Shown piece by piece: positions 9,724 through 19,966 of a stretch of DNA of 64,000 bases (positions are counted from its first letter, which is position 1; each line of letters starts with the position of its first letter). The stretch spans positions 62,001-126,000 of the forward strand of contig OZ219893.1 of NCBI GenBank assembly GCA_964291635.2, written 5' to 3'. The notes beneath the pieces are model-generated. The model had not been told where the DNA came from and ran no database searches. It was given only the letters and a program-made list of their open reading frames with translations. The translations under genes and the position numbers were made by a program. The DNA is from JAPPHA01 sp964291635 (GTDB lineage: Bacteria; Pseudomonadota; Alphaproteobacteria; Rhodobacterales; Rhodobacteraceae).

Positions 9724-9902
9724 GACTCCAGACCTTCCTCTCGATCGAAGATTCCCGCCATCTGTCCAGGCAGGGCATGCGCGGGGCGAACCGGGGTTTT
9801 CGGTACTGCAGAAATGTGAATTGCCCGTGCATCAGATGCAAGCACGATATTGACCGGGCCGCGGCACTTTCGCGCAACCGACCGGAAGGATATGGTGATC
9901 CA
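9724..9902. other. Divergent intergenic region uraH / dnaE
   Basis: The 179 bases between the purine operon and dnaE must hold both promoters. I see no clear -35/-10 pair or operator here. Confidence 0.5.
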
Positions 9903-12900
9903 ATGGCGGCCGAACCCCGATTCATCCATCTACGCGTCCATTCGGTCTATTCCCTCCTGGAAGGGACCATGCATATCGATCAGTTGGTCGAGCGTTGCAG
10001 GGAGCAGGGAGCCCCGGCGGTCGCCGTGACCGACACCGGCAATCTCTTTGCCGCCCTCGAGTTTTCCGAGATTTCGGTTTCGAAAGGTATTCAGCCCATC
10101 ATAGGCTGCCAACTGGATGTGGCGAACGGATCGCAGGCAGCGTCACAGGAGAAGCGATCCCGCATGCCGGCCGTGAGTCCGCTGGTCCTGCTCGCCGGGA
10201 ACGAGCGCGGATACCACAATCTGGTCAAGTTGAATTCATATGCATTCCTGGATTCCGGGTCCGGGATTCCCCATGTAGGTCTCCAACAGCTCGAAGACGG
10301 GCCTGAAGGGCTGATTTGCCTGACCGGGGGTGCTTCAGGTCCGGTCGGACAACTGATCCTCGAGGGGAAGGTCGAGCGGGCGCGTGATCTGGTCCAGTCT
10401 CTTGCACGGATCTTTGGCGACGGCCTTTACGTGGAAATCCAGCGTCACCCGTCAGGTGCCTACAGGGCAACCGAGGAGGAACGCGCGACGGAGCCCGCTT
10501 TTCTCGATATCGCCTATGATCTTGGTCTGCCCCTGGTGGCGACCAACGATGTCTACTTCGACAGGCAGGAGATGTACGCGGCCCATGACGCGCTGATCTG
10601 CATCAGGGAGGGGAGCTACGTAGATCAGAAAGAGCCGCGACGCCGGCTGACCGAACATCATTTCCTGAAATCCGCAGAGGAAATGGCTGCCTTGTTCAGC
10701 GACCTGCCGGAGGCTCTCGCGAGTACGGTCGAAATCGCGCAGCGCAGCGCCTTTCGGGTTCCGGCACGTGACCCGATTCTGCCGAGACTGGCTGAACAGG
10801 AAATGGATGAACTCCGACGCCAGGCGCGGGAAGGCCTGGGACAACGTCTTGCTTCCATTCCACTCGCCGTCCCCGAACAGGACTATCACGAACGCCTGGA
10901 TTTCGAGCTTGGCGTCATCGACTCCATGGGATTTGCCGGGTACTTCCTGATCGTCGCGGACGTTGTGCAATGGGCGAAAGGGCAGGGGATACCGGTTGGT
11001 CCCGGCCGAGGGTCGGGCGCCGGTTCCCTGGTCGCGTACGCGCTGACGATCACTGATCTCGACCCGCTCCGGTACTCGCTCCTGTTCGAACGTTTCATGA
11101 ATCCGGAACGCATATCGATGCCTGATTTCGACATCGACTTCTGCGTGGACCGCCGCGAGGAAGTGATCACCTATGTCCAGGATCGTTACGGGCGGGATCA
11201 GGTCGCCCAGATCATCACGTTTGGTGCGTTACTGTCCCGTGCCGCCATCCGGGACGTAGGGCGTGTTCTACAGATTCCGTACAGCCGGGTCGACCGCCTC
11301 GCAAAAATGATCCCGGTCGACGGGGTCAAGCCGGTCTCGCTGAAAGAGGCGATGGAACAGCGGCAGGAGTTTTCGGAAGCGGCAGATGCCGAACCGGTCG
11401 TGGCCAGACTGCTGGAGTACGCCTCCCTGCTCGAAGGAGTCTACCGGAACGCCTCGACCCATGCCGCCGGTCTGGTCGTGGGCGATCGCCCTCTCGATGA
11501 ACTGATACCGATTTACAAGGACCCGCGTTCCTCGATGCCGGTTTCGCAGTTCAGCATGAAGTGGGTGGAACGAGCCGGGTTGGTCAAGCTCGATTTCCTC
11601 GGACTGAAAACACTGACCATTATCCAGGAAACGCTTGACCTTCTTCGGCAACGTGGAATCGAGGTCGAAATCGCGGCAATCCCGCTGGACGATCCGGAGA
11701 CATTCGAGTTGTACGCATCGGCGCAGACGGTTGCGTTGTTCCAGGTCGAAGGCGCGGGCATGAAGGACGCCCTGAGGCGCATGCGTCCGACCAGCATCGC
11801 CGATATCGTCGCGTTGGTGGCACTGTATCGGCCGGGTCCGATGGAAAGCATCCCGACGTATTGCAACGTCAAGAACGGGATCGAACCGCGAAAGTTCCTT
11901 CACGAATCGATCGATCCGATCCTCGACGAAACCCAGGGAATCATCGTCTACCAGGAACAGGTGATGCAGATCGTCCGTGCGATGGCCGGATATTCGCTTG
12001 GAGGTGCCGATGTGGTCCGCCAGGCGATGGGAAAGAAGATCCAGGCGGCGATGGACGCGGAAAAACCCAAGTTCCTGGAGGGCGCCAAGGCCAACGGTGT
12101 CGGCCGGAAGAAGGCAATGGAAGTCTGGGATCTGCTCGACAAGTTTGCCAACTACGGATTCAACAAGTCACATGCAGTTGCCTATGGGGTCGTCAGCTAC
12201 CAGACGGCCTGGTTGAAAGCACACTATCCGGTCGAATTCATGGCCGCGGTGATGAATGCCGACCTGGTCAACACCGACAAGCTGAATATCTACCGGCAGG
12301 AGGTCGAGCGGCTTGGAATCGAGCTCCGGCCGCCATGCGTGAACCAGTCGAGCGCACGTTTCGTCGTCCGGGACGGCCGGTTGCACTATGCATTGGGCGG
12401 GTTGAAAAGCGCGGGCGCCGAGGGAATGAAAATGATCGAGGTGGCGCGGGGCGAGGGCGGACCGTTCACGGACATCCTTGATTTCGCGCGCAGGGTCGAT
12501 CTCAAGAAACTGGGGCGTCGACCGCTGGAAACCCTGGCGCGGGCCGGCGCGTTTGACGGCCTGGAACACAACCGGGCGAAAGTTCTCTCGGCTATCGACA
12601 TTCTGACGGATTTTTCAGCATCCGCTCACGAAGAGCGGAACAGCACGCAGATCGGGCTGTTCGGCAAGGAGGGCGCGGAGTTGCCGCCTCCGCAATTGCC
12701 GGTGACGGAAGAGTGGGAGCCGGTGGATCGGCTGCAATACGAACATGAGGCTGTCGGCTTTTACCTGTCCGGGCACCCGCTGGACGAGATGCAGGGTGAA
12801 CTTGCGAAGCTGGGGGTAATCCGATTTGCGGACCTCGATCAGAGAATGGAAAATGCAGGGGAACGGGAGCTGCTGAATGTCAGTGTCTCCGGGACGATCA

Positions 12901-13382
12901 TTGGCCGTCAGGACCGGCGATCGAGCAGGGGAAACAACCTGACATTCGTCCAGTTGAGCGACCCGAGCGGCGGCTACGAGGTCACTTTGTTTTCCGACGT
13001 GGTCGACAAGTCACGCGGCATGCTTGAGCCCGGCAACAATGTCATATTGTCCGTTGATGTCGGCGGGGACGTGGGCAACCGGAGGTTGTTGGGACGCAAG
13101 GTCGAGTCTGCTGATGAGGTTGCCGCCAGGCTTGCGCCATCAGGGATCAGGGTATTCATTGAAGGCGAGGACGCGATTCGTTCGGTCGTACGGCAGGTTG
13201 CGGGTCATGCGAAGAACGGTTCCAACGGTCGACTTGGTTCTGTTCACATGGTGATTTCGGACCAGAAGCTCCCGGGCGATGTGGAGGTCGCCGTTCCGTT
13301 GCGTTGTCGGGTAACGCCCCAGGTCAGGGGGGCCATTTCGAGGATTGAAGGTGTTCTCAGGATCGATGACCTCGATGGCTGA
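9903..13382 (+). CDS. dnaE: DNA polymerase III subunit alpha
   Basis: Replicative polymerase catalytic subunit, 1159 residues. N-terminal PHP domain begins FIHLRVHSVYSLLEG; the palm has PDFDIDFCVD with the catalytic Asp pair; KSHAVAYGVVSYQTAWLKAHYP is the helix-hairpin-helix region; an OB-fold follows (SGTIIGRQDRRSSRGNN). ATG at 9903 is chosen because the family begins a few residues before FIHLRVHS; GGAAGGA lies 14-20 bases upstream. Open frame from 9777 is not conserved-looking. Housekeeping gene, intact. Confidence 0.95.
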   Translation: MAAEPRFIHLRVHSVYSLLEGTMHIDQLVERCREQGAPAVAVTDTGNLFAALEFSEISVSKGIQPIIGCQLDVANGSQAASQEKRSRMPAVSPLVLLAGNERGYHNLVKLNSYAFLDSGSGIPHVGLQQLEDGPEGLICLTGGASGPVGQLILEGKVERARDLVQSLARIFGDGLYVEIQRHPSGAYRATEEERATEPAFLDIAYDLGLPLVATNDVYFDRQEMYAAHDALICIREGSYVDQKEPRRRLTEHHFLKSAEEMAALFSDLPEALASTVEIAQRSAFRVPARDPILPRLAEQEMDELRRQAREGLGQRLASIPLAVPEQDYHERLDFELGVIDSMGFAGYFLIVADVVQWAKGQGIPVGPGRGSGAGSLVAYALTITDLDPLRYSLLFERFMNPERISMPDFDIDFCVDRREEVITYVQDRYGRDQVAQIITFGALLSRAAIRDVGRVLQIPYSRVDRLAKMIPVDGVKPVSLKEAMEQRQEFSEAADAEPVVARLLEYASLLEGVYRNASTHAAGLVVGDRPLDELIPIYKDPRSSMPVSQFSMKWVERAGLVKLDFLGLKTLTIIQETLDLLRQRGIEVEIAAIPLDDPETFELYASAQTVALFQVEGAGMKDALRRMRPTSIADIVALVALYRPGPMESIPTYCNVKNGIEPRKFLHESIDPILDETQGIIVYQEQVMQIVRAMAGYSLGGADVVRQAMGKKIQAAMDAEKPKFLEGAKANGVGRKKAMEVWDLLDKFANYGFNKSHAVAYGVVSYQTAWLKAHYPVEFMAAVMNADLVNTDKLNIYRQEVERLGIELRPPCVNQSSARFVVRDGRLHYALGGLKSAGAEGMKMIEVARGEGGPFTDILDFARRVDLKKLGRRPLETLARAGAFDGLEHNRAKVLSAIDILTDFSASAHEERNSTQIGLFGKEGAELPPPQLPVTEEWEPVDRLQYEHEAVGFYLSGHPLDEMQGELAKLGVIRFADLDQRMENAGERELLNVSVSGTIIGRQDRRSSRGNNLTFVQLSDPSGGYEVTLFSDVVDKSRGMLEPGNNVILSVDVGGDVGNRRLLGRKVESADEVAARLAPSGIRVFIEGEDAIRSVVRQVAGHAKNGSNGRLGSVHMVISDQKLPGDVEVAVPLRCRVTPQVRGAISRIEGVLRIDDLDG

Positions 13383-13544
13383 CCGTTCGCAGAAGAACTG
13401 AAGGCATGCTGTGGTGGGCAATCGCCGAGCCGCCGGGGCGATTCATTGTGCATGTAGGGGCGGGGACGCAGATTGACGGTGTGAGGGGGACGAACGGTAT
13501 GCGACGGGGCGAGGACGGAACTCAGGTCCATTTTTCGTGCATTT

Positions 13545-13860
13545 TCACCAGAGGTGCGCTCTGTTCTTGAGCAACACGAAAGTAGAAAATGCCCGACGAT
13601 CCTTGATGGGCGAAGACTTGCAGCGTTCAATTGCGTCTCGCGCAGATGAAATGTCGCTTTTCACTTCAAGTTTAGTGAATCGTGCAAAGGGATCATAATC
13701 GGAGAAATGGCGATTCTCCTGTAGAGATACAAAAGTATTCGCGAAATCTTCTATATCCTTTGGAAACTTCTTGACGACATCTTGGTTCTTGCAGCTATTT
13801 TTAGCGAAACCATGTTCAAGAGCACGGTAGGCTTGACGCCAGGGTGAATCTGTTCTGTTT
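13545..13860 (-). pseudogene. 3' remnant of a HEPN-like accessory gene
   Basis: No start codon opens this frame until near its end, but reading back from the TGA at 13547-13545 gives a convincing stretch: DSPWRQAYRALEHGFAK, then NQDVVKKFPKDIEDFANTF, SLQENRHFSDYDPFARF and DRRAFSTFVLLKNRAHLW. From memory this is the C-terminal half of a HEPN-type protein family. The region is less GC-rich than its neighbours, as expected for an acquired gene. The 5' half is missing here; a possible N-terminal piece (RKPRQSNLRRAV) occurs near 15850, on the far side of the DUF4338/ISAs1 element. Family assignment is from recalled patterns, not a search. Confidence 0.55.
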
Positions 13861-14097
13861 TTTTGCCGGCAAGCGGGTTTGACGCGATTGTCTTTCGCAT
13901 GTCACCGTTGTGCCTTTTTCCACGTGAGGTGACGTCACATCGACCCCGGACAAGGGCCCCACGGCACATGATCCCGCGCCCGGGACTGTTTCCCGGTGGC
14001 GTTTCCGGCGATTTGGCGATTGCCGGACATACCTGTTCACCCCCGTCTTCGAGGGTGGAGGCAGGATTGCCAACTCAGGCGCGGGTGTGGTGCGTCT

Positions 14098-15760
14098 TCA
14101 GCTGAACGCCGTGCGCGGGCGGGTGTTGCCTGTCAATTTCAGCATGTCCAGAACCCGCCTGGGTTTTCGGGCCAGTCTGCGCGTGGTCTCGGCGACATTG
14201 TCGCTGGACATCTTGATGAGACCGATGGCGAAGCGCCGGAGCAGCGTGGCGTTCGCCGGGCCGTGGCCGGTGCGGATGCGGCTTCGGTCCTCGTCGAAGG
14301 TCATGTCGAGGATGTGGTGGTTGGCCTCGATCCCCCAGTGCCCGCGATTGAGGGCCAGCAGGCGCTCGGGTGTTGCCCTGTCCTCGGTCAGGCTGGTGAT
14401 GCAGTAGGCCGTCTCCTTTGACTTTTTCCCGGTCTTGATGTCGAGGGTTTCGCGGTGGACGGCGAAGATCTGGCCTGTGCCGGGAAAGTCGGCGTAGTCG
14501 TTCAATTCACTGGAGACCCATATGGAGCGTTTCTCCTTGCGTCCGTGGTCGGGCTTGCACTCGGGCTCGACGAAGTCAGGCGCACGGCTGGCCATGATCT
14601 CGCAGAGCGTCAGGCTGATATCGGAGAGCAGGGTCTTCTGGTTGCCCTTGACGGTGAAGACATAGTCGGCGCCGCGGTCGAGGAGGTAGGTGGCCAGTTT
14701 CCGCTGCGTCAGCATGGCATCGGCGGTGACGGTGCGGCCGCTGATGTCGGGCAGCATGTCGAGCAGGGGGATGACTGTGCCGATTTCGTTGGTGCGTTTC
14801 TCCTCGTTGATTCCGACTTTTTTTTAGCGTAGGATTTCCTGCTGTCGTTGACATGGGTTGCACGCCATCGGCATCGACGGCGCCGCGCATGGTCTTGCCG
14901 TCGAGCCGCACTGTCCGGGCCGCCATGGTCTTCGTTCCACTGCCGCAGGGCGGCGTCGAACTGGTCGGACCAGCAGCGGATGATCGTCCTGCTCGGCGGG
15001 ATGTACCGGCCCTGGTCGAAGCGCGGCCTGAAATACGCCAGAACCGCCTGGCTCTGGTCCTCGACCCACTCCGAGATCTCCTTGTAGCCGCGCATGCCGG
15101 CAAGGGTCGCGGCGGTGGCGAGGGAGAGCACCGATGGCAGGTTGTGCCGCAGCCCCTGCCGGCGCCGCGGGTCCTCCACCTGCTTGAAGTAATCGGGAAG
15201 GGAGCGCATCTGCGCAGCGGTGAGTGTCATCTTCGGAACGCCCTTGTGCAGGCCGGGATCAAGGTGGGCCGTCCTCAGCCGGCGGCGCGCATCCCGGCGC
15301 AGTGGATAGAGAAAGACAAGCTTGGGCCGGTCGTGGGTGATGTATGGCGGCCGAAACCCCGGGTGTGCCCGACACAGAGCCAGTTGCGCGGTAGACCGTT
15401 CCCCGGTGACGCGCAGGGTCCACGAATGTCTCCAGGAGCAGGACCTCGTGGCCGAAGCGGAGCGGCAGTCCCGCACCAGGCGCCGCGCGCACAGCGACAG
15501 CACCCGTGAGCCGAGGTTCGGCACCCCGCCGGGCAGAACCAGGAAGCGCGAATTGTTGGTGACAAGGTGAAGGCGGCTGAACTGGTGCCACGCTCCCAGC
15601 CGATCCAGTCATCGCGCGCCGCGCAGAGCAACGCAGATGCCGAAAACATCGCCAGCGCCAGCCAGCGCCCCCCACAGTGGGCGACATAGCGTATGGTTTC
15701 GCCTTTGGGCGTCGCCGAGGAAATGAGCATCAAGGCGCGAAAGCGGGCCTCGTTCGTCAT
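14098..15760 (-). pseudogene. Decayed DUF4338 - ISAs1-family transposase fusion
   Basis: Remnant of a transposase gene read over at least three frames. The 5' part is DUF4338 (MTNEARFRALM, ARDDWIGW, then NNSRFLVLP, VPNLGSRVLSLCARRLVRD, LLLETFVDPARHRGTVYRA, KLVFLYPLRRD). With no stop in between, one frame runs from VPNLGSRVLS into MTLTAAQMRSLPDYFKQVED, the start of an ISAs1-type DDE transposase, whose body (MRGYKEISEWVEDQSQ, VRLDGKTMRGAVDADG, ISGRTVTADAMLTQRKLA, VFTVKGNQKTLL, NRGHWGIEANHHILDMTFDED) follows with two more frame changes. The DUF4338 N-terminus is missing. I could not find matching ends or a target duplication. Confidence 0.85.
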
Positions 15761-15762
15761 GC

Positions 15763-16129
15763 CACACTCAGCAGATCATAGACCGGGCCGCATCCAATGA
15801 GCCTCGTGCCATCTTCGTCGCTGGAAAGGTAGGAGATGATCGGGAACTGCCCTGCGCAGATTTGATTGCCGTGGTTTCCTGCTTTTCGTTGAGATCAGTT
15901 CGTCTGGCAGATCATCGGGGCGGGGACGCATGTGTCGTACTACTATACTGGTAGCTTTTCTCGCATCAAACTGATCTTCAGTGCCGTCAAATTCAACTTT
16001 GACAAGCAATATTTCATCGCCATCCTCATCGTAAGCCGAGGCAACGAATACATCTCCAATTTGGGCGTCGCCAAATATTTCTTTCAGGATTGATTGGATG
16101 AGCTCTTCAAGCTCCCGGTTTTCGACCAT
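15763..16129 (-). pseudogene. Hypothetical acidic protein, probably broken at its 3' end
   Basis: From the ATG at 16129, with AAAGG 10 bases upstream, the frame reads MVENRELEELIQSILKEIF, then GDVFVASAYDEDGDEILLVK and FDARKATSIVVRHMRPRP, an acidic small protein of a type I recall beside HEPN genes. After DDLPDE the frame changes character (STKSRKPRQSNLRRAV, which looks like a HEPN N-terminus). Another frame carries QFPIISYLSSDEDG and ends at an ATGA shared with the DUF4338 remnant. I read this as one or two genes disrupted by the adjacent insertion. Function unknown. Confidence 0.5.
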
Positions 16130-16442
16130 AATCAAAACCCTTTAATCAAAACGCGATTGCGTGGAGCAAATCAGGTGCCAATGAAGCCGCGATTTCACGT
16201 ATGTTTGGCCAACGCGCACCCTCATAATATGGCGTTAAGCCCAAACATATCAACGATCAACGCCTTTTCACCCTTCAATTCTTTTCGCGGCCTCGGCATT
16301 CTGCAGCATTTCGAGGTGAAATGGTGCCGAATGCTGGATCCCATGACAATCCCGGGATAGCACCTTATATGGCCACCTGAATCATTTTCCGTGTGACTGT
16401 GTTCGCATGAATATCTCGACAGTGTCTTGGCGGAATGGTGGA

Positions 16443-17999
16443 ATGGCAAAGCAAAAGGTTCAGCGAAATCAACGGCCCCGGGCGCGCCTGCCGAAGGGGT
16501 TTAGGGACTATTTCGGTCCGGAAGTCATCGGCCGCGAGGAGATGCTGGAGACGATCAGGGAAGTTTACCATCGTTACGGTTTCGAACCCCTGGAGTCCCC
16601 GGCCGTTGAAACCGTGGAAGCGCTGGGCAAGTTCCTGCCCGATGTCGACAGGCCCAATGAAGGTGTGTTCGCATGGAAAGAGGACGAGAGCGACTGGCTG
16701 GCGCTTCGTTACGACCTGACCGCGCCTCTCGCCCGGGTCTATGCCCAGTTCAGGAACGAGTTGCCCTTGCCCTACCGGCGTTACGCAGTCGGTACCGTCT
16801 GGCGAAACGAGAAACCGGGCCCGGGTCGATTCCGCCAGTTTTACCAGTGTGACGCGGACACGGTCGGTTCGAAGAGTCCGGCCGCCGATGCGGAAATGTG
16901 CATGATGCTTGCGGAGGTCCTCGAGGCAGCGGGGATACGGCGCGGCGATTACAGGGTCCGGCTGAACAGCAGAACGGTTCTCGATGGAATATTGCGGATG
17001 GCCGGAGCTCCGGGCCCGGACATGACCGAAGATCCCGAACGGCGGCGGGACGCGGTCTTTCGGGCCATCGACAAGCTCGACAGACTGGGGCCGCAAGGCG
17101 TACGCGCCTTGCTCGGTCCGGGCAGGAAGGACGAGAGCGGCGACTTTACCGAGGGGGCGGGCCTCAATGAAGACCAGATCGAACAGATCATGGATGTGGT
17201 TGCGCCTGGCAAAGGGAGCGATGATGAGTTGATCCTGGCCCGACTTGACCGCCTGGGATCTGCAGCCGAAGACCTGTCAGCGATCGAACGCCTGGTCCGT
17301 GCGCAGGGATTCGGTCCCGATCGGATCTGCGTCGACACGTCGGTTGTCCGGGGTCTCGGCTACTACACGGGCGCGGTATTTGAAGCCGACCTCACGTTTG
17401 AGATCACCGATACAAAAGGGCGGCGGCAACAATTCGGTTCGGTCGCGGGAGGAGGGCGTTACGACGGTCTCGTGCGGCGATTCACCGGACAGGATGTTGC
17501 GGCGACCGGGGTATCGGTCGGTGTAGACCGCCTCCTTGCCGCCGTTGCCGCGCGGCGAGACGACCCTGTCGGGGTCCGGGGTGGGACAGGGCCGGTCGTG
17601 GTTACGGTGATGGACCGCGATCGACTGGATTCATACCTGGGGATGGTTTCCGAACTTCGTGCGGCCGGAGTCAGGTCCGAGATGTATCTCGGCAATCCGA
17701 AGAATTTCGGAAGTCAGCTTCGCTACGCTGACCAGCGCGAAAGTCCCGTTGCCGTCATCGAAGGATCGGAAGAACGGAACAGGGGCGTCGTGCAGCTCAA
17801 GGACCTCGTTGTCGGGCGCATGGTTGCGGTGGAGCTGGAAAACAGCGACGCCTGGAGGACCCAGCCGACGCAGATCACGGTTCCACGCGAACGCCTCGTC
17901 GAAGAAGTACGCCGCCTCGTGGCAGTCTTCGACTTGCCGCTCGCGGATCAGAAGACAGAACTCGCACGACGGCGCGCGGTCTATCTCGATCAGGTCTGA
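16443..17999 (+). CDS. hisS: Histidine--tRNA ligase
   Basis: Charges tRNA-His. 518 residues from the ATG at 16443 (MAKQKVQRNQRPRARLPKGF), longer than E. coli HisRS and like the alphaproteobacterial form. Class II motifs: motif 2 RNEKPGPGRFRQFYQCDAD, the RYDLTAPLARV block, histidine-binding VVRGLGYYTGAVFE and motif 3 GGGRYDGLVRRF. GGTGGA immediately upstream could serve as the ribosome site. Followed by hisZ-hisG, a common alphaproteobacterial arrangement. Confidence 0.94.
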   Translation: MAKQKVQRNQRPRARLPKGFRDYFGPEVIGREEMLETIREVYHRYGFEPLESPAVETVEALGKFLPDVDRPNEGVFAWKEDESDWLALRYDLTAPLARVYAQFRNELPLPYRRYAVGTVWRNEKPGPGRFRQFYQCDADTVGSKSPAADAEMCMMLAEVLEAAGIRRGDYRVRLNSRTVLDGILRMAGAPGPDMTEDPERRRDAVFRAIDKLDRLGPQGVRALLGPGRKDESGDFTEGAGLNEDQIEQIMDVVAPGKGSDDELILARLDRLGSAAEDLSAIERLVRAQGFGPDRICVDTSVVRGLGYYTGAVFEADLTFEITDTKGRRQQFGSVAGGGRYDGLVRRFTGQDVAATGVSVGVDRLLAAVAARRDDPVGVRGGTGPVVVTVMDRDRLDSYLGMVSELRAAGVRSEMYLGNPKNFGSQLRYADQRESPVAVIEGSEERNRGVVQLKDLVVGRMVAVELENSDAWRTQPTQITVPRERLVEEVRRLVAVFDLPLADQKTELARRRAVYLDQV

Positions 18000-18020
18000 C
18001 CCTGTGACTCTTCGGCTCCA

Positions 18021-19211
18021 ATGACGGAATTTCCTGACATGCAATTGACGCCCTCAGGATCTCGAGGCGGGGCGACTGGGGATGCGCGTTCAGGATCCGA
18101 AAGAGGCGCGGAAGCGCGCGATGTCGCCCACGGAATCCTCGCGACCTTTCAGAGATCAGGCGCGATCCTTGCCGATACGGAGATCCTGCAGCCAGCCGAT
18201 CTCTTGCTCGATCTTTACGGCGAAGACATCCGCGCTCGCGCCTTCGTCACCCGTGACCCGGTCCGTGGTGAGTTCATTCTTCGGCCTGACTTTACCGTTC
18301 CCGTGGCGCGGAAGTACATGGCGGGTGCTCCCGGAGAAACACGGTTTACCTATCTGGGTCCTGTCTGGCGCATTCAACCTCCGGATTCGGTACGTTCGCC
18401 CGAATCCCTACAGGTTGGATACGAGATCTTCGGATCTGAAGATCGTGCCGGAACGGATGCAGAAGTGTTCGGGCTCTTCCACGAGGTCCTGGCGGCTGAC
18501 ACGCTCGATGTGGTCGTCGGCGACATGAGTATATTGCTTGCAGCGATCTCTTGCCTAGAGACCCCTGAGCGCAGAAAGGTCATGCTTCGCAGGCACTTGT
18601 GGCGTCCGGGTCGATTTCGCAAGCTCCTGGACAGATTCTCCCGTGACCGGGATGAACGCGGTTCCCCGAATGAAACCCTGGCAGGGGCAAATGAACCCGG
18701 AACGAACCGGTCCGGCGGCACAGGTGACGAGGTGGCTGTGCATATCGGTCTCCGCGAGCCCACGGATATTGCTGCGCGCCACCGTGAACTTGAAGAGGAT
18801 GCGCGTACACCGCCGATCTCGCGTCACGAAGTCGCGACGATCGAGGCTGTGCTCGATCTCGGCGGAACGATGACGACGGCGCTCGACGAACTCGAGAGGT
18901 TGCTCCTGGGCATGCCCTCGCTCGAGTCTGCAGTTGCCGCGTTCTCCGATCGGAGGGACGCGCTGCGATCGGTTTCGGTGGATGTTGACAACCTCCGTTT
19001 TGCATCCGGACACGGCCGCAGAACAATGGAATACTATGACGGGTTCGTTTTCGGTTTCAGGCCACGAGACCGACATGGGTGGCCGGCCGTTGCCAGCGGT
19101 GGCCGCTACGATGCGTTGACCGGCCGCCTCGGGCAGGGGCGGTCGGTTCCGGCGGTCGGCGGGGTCATTCGGCCTGAAACGCTGACCGCGATCAGGGCTG
19201 GCCTGACGTGA
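18021..19211 (+). CDS. hisZ: ATP phosphoribosyltransferase regulatory subunit
   Basis: HisRS-like paralogue that has lost aminoacylation and is required by short HisG for the first step of histidine synthesis and its feedback control. 396 residues: LQPADLLLDLYGEDIRARAF, LRPDFTVPVARKYM, RFTYLGPVWRIQPPD, QVGYEIFGSEDRAGTDAEV and a C-terminal YYDGFVFGFRPRD plus GGRYDALTGRLGQG. The N-terminal 25 residues are low-complexity and the start may be slightly internal. The stop overlaps the hisG start by GTGA. Confidence 0.92.
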   Translation: MTEFPDMQLTPSGSRGGATGDARSGSERGAEARDVAHGILATFQRSGAILADTEILQPADLLLDLYGEDIRARAFVTRDPVRGEFILRPDFTVPVARKYMAGAPGETRFTYLGPVWRIQPPDSVRSPESLQVGYEIFGSEDRAGTDAEVFGLFHEVLAADTLDVVVGDMSILLAAISCLETPERRKVMLRRHLWRPGRFRKLLDRFSRDRDERGSPNETLAGANEPGTNRSGGTGDEVAVHIGLREPTDIAARHRELEEDARTPPISRHEVATIEAVLDLGGTMTTALDELERLLLGMPSLESAVAAFSDRRDALRSVSVDVDNLRFASGHGRRTMEYYDGFVFGFRPRDRHGWPAVASGGRYDALTGRLGQGRSVPAVGGVIRPETLTAIRAGLT

Positions 19212-19945
19212 GCCGTCTCAAGATCGGACTTCCTGCCAAGGGACGACTCCGTTCGGCCGCCACCGACTGGCTGGGCCGCTTTGGCGCAAGGGTGGTTCCA
19301 CTGGGATCCGAGCGTGCCTACTCAGGCAGCGTGGCGGGATTGAACGGGATCGAACCGGTCTTTCTGCCGGCGGGCGAGATCCCCGGGGAACTGCAGCGGG
19401 GCCGAATTCACCTCGGAATAACCGGACAGGACCTGATTCGCGAAAAACTGCCTTTTCGCCAGGCGCATGTTGACGAAATCTGCACGCTTGGGTTCGGTCA
19501 TGCCGACCTTGTCATCGCGGTTCCGACGTGCTGGACGGATGTCTGGACAATTGATGATCTCGACGAAGTTGCAGGTCAGTTCCGGGACCTTCACGGCCGC
19601 CCGCTTAGGATCGCGACAAAATACCACAACCTGGTCCGGGAATTTCTGGCCGGGCAAGAGTTGGCAGACTACCGGCTGGTCGACAGCCAGGGGGCGACCG
19701 AGGCGACAGTCAGGAATCTTGCGGCCGAGGTGGTCGCCGACATCACTGCGACAGGCCAGACACTCGGCGCCAACCACCTCAAGGTTCTTGACGACGGAAT
19801 TGTCCTGTCGTCGCAGGCCGCGCTGTTTGCCTGCCGTCGCAGGCCATGGACGACGGCTGAGACAAACATCCTCGAAACCTTTGGCGCGCGCGCCGGGTTC
19901 GACGTCCAGGGGTCCACCTGGGATTCAGGGCAATCCGGGAGGTGA
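19208..19945 (+). CDS. hisG: ATP phosphoribosyltransferase, short form
   Basis: First enzyme of histidine biosynthesis (ATP plus PRPP). 245 residues with no C-terminal regulatory domain, which fits dependence on HisZ next door. Segments: KIGLPAKGRLRSAATDWL, AGEIPGELQRGRIHLGITGQ, RIATKYHNLVREFLA and SQGATEATVRNLAAEVVADI, the PRPP-binding region. GTG start at 19208 inside the hisZ stop. Confidence 0.93.
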   Translation: MSRLKIGLPAKGRLRSAATDWLGRFGARVVPLGSERAYSGSVAGLNGIEPVFLPAGEIPGELQRGRIHLGITGQDLIREKLPFRQAHVDEICTLGFGHADLVIAVPTCWTDVWTIDDLDEVAGQFRDLHGRPLRIATKYHNLVREFLAGQELADYRLVDSQGATEATVRNLAAEVVADITATGQTLGANHLKVLDDGIVLSSQAALFACRRRPWTTAETNILETFGARAGFDVQGSTWDSGQSGR

Positions 19946-19966
19946 TATCCCGGTCGGGGCGAAACT

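Noticed and set aside
14040..15860. Defined ends of the ISAs1/DUF4338 element
   Set aside because: CAGG-containing stretches near 14063 and 15850 do not align as inverted repeats and no target duplication was found.
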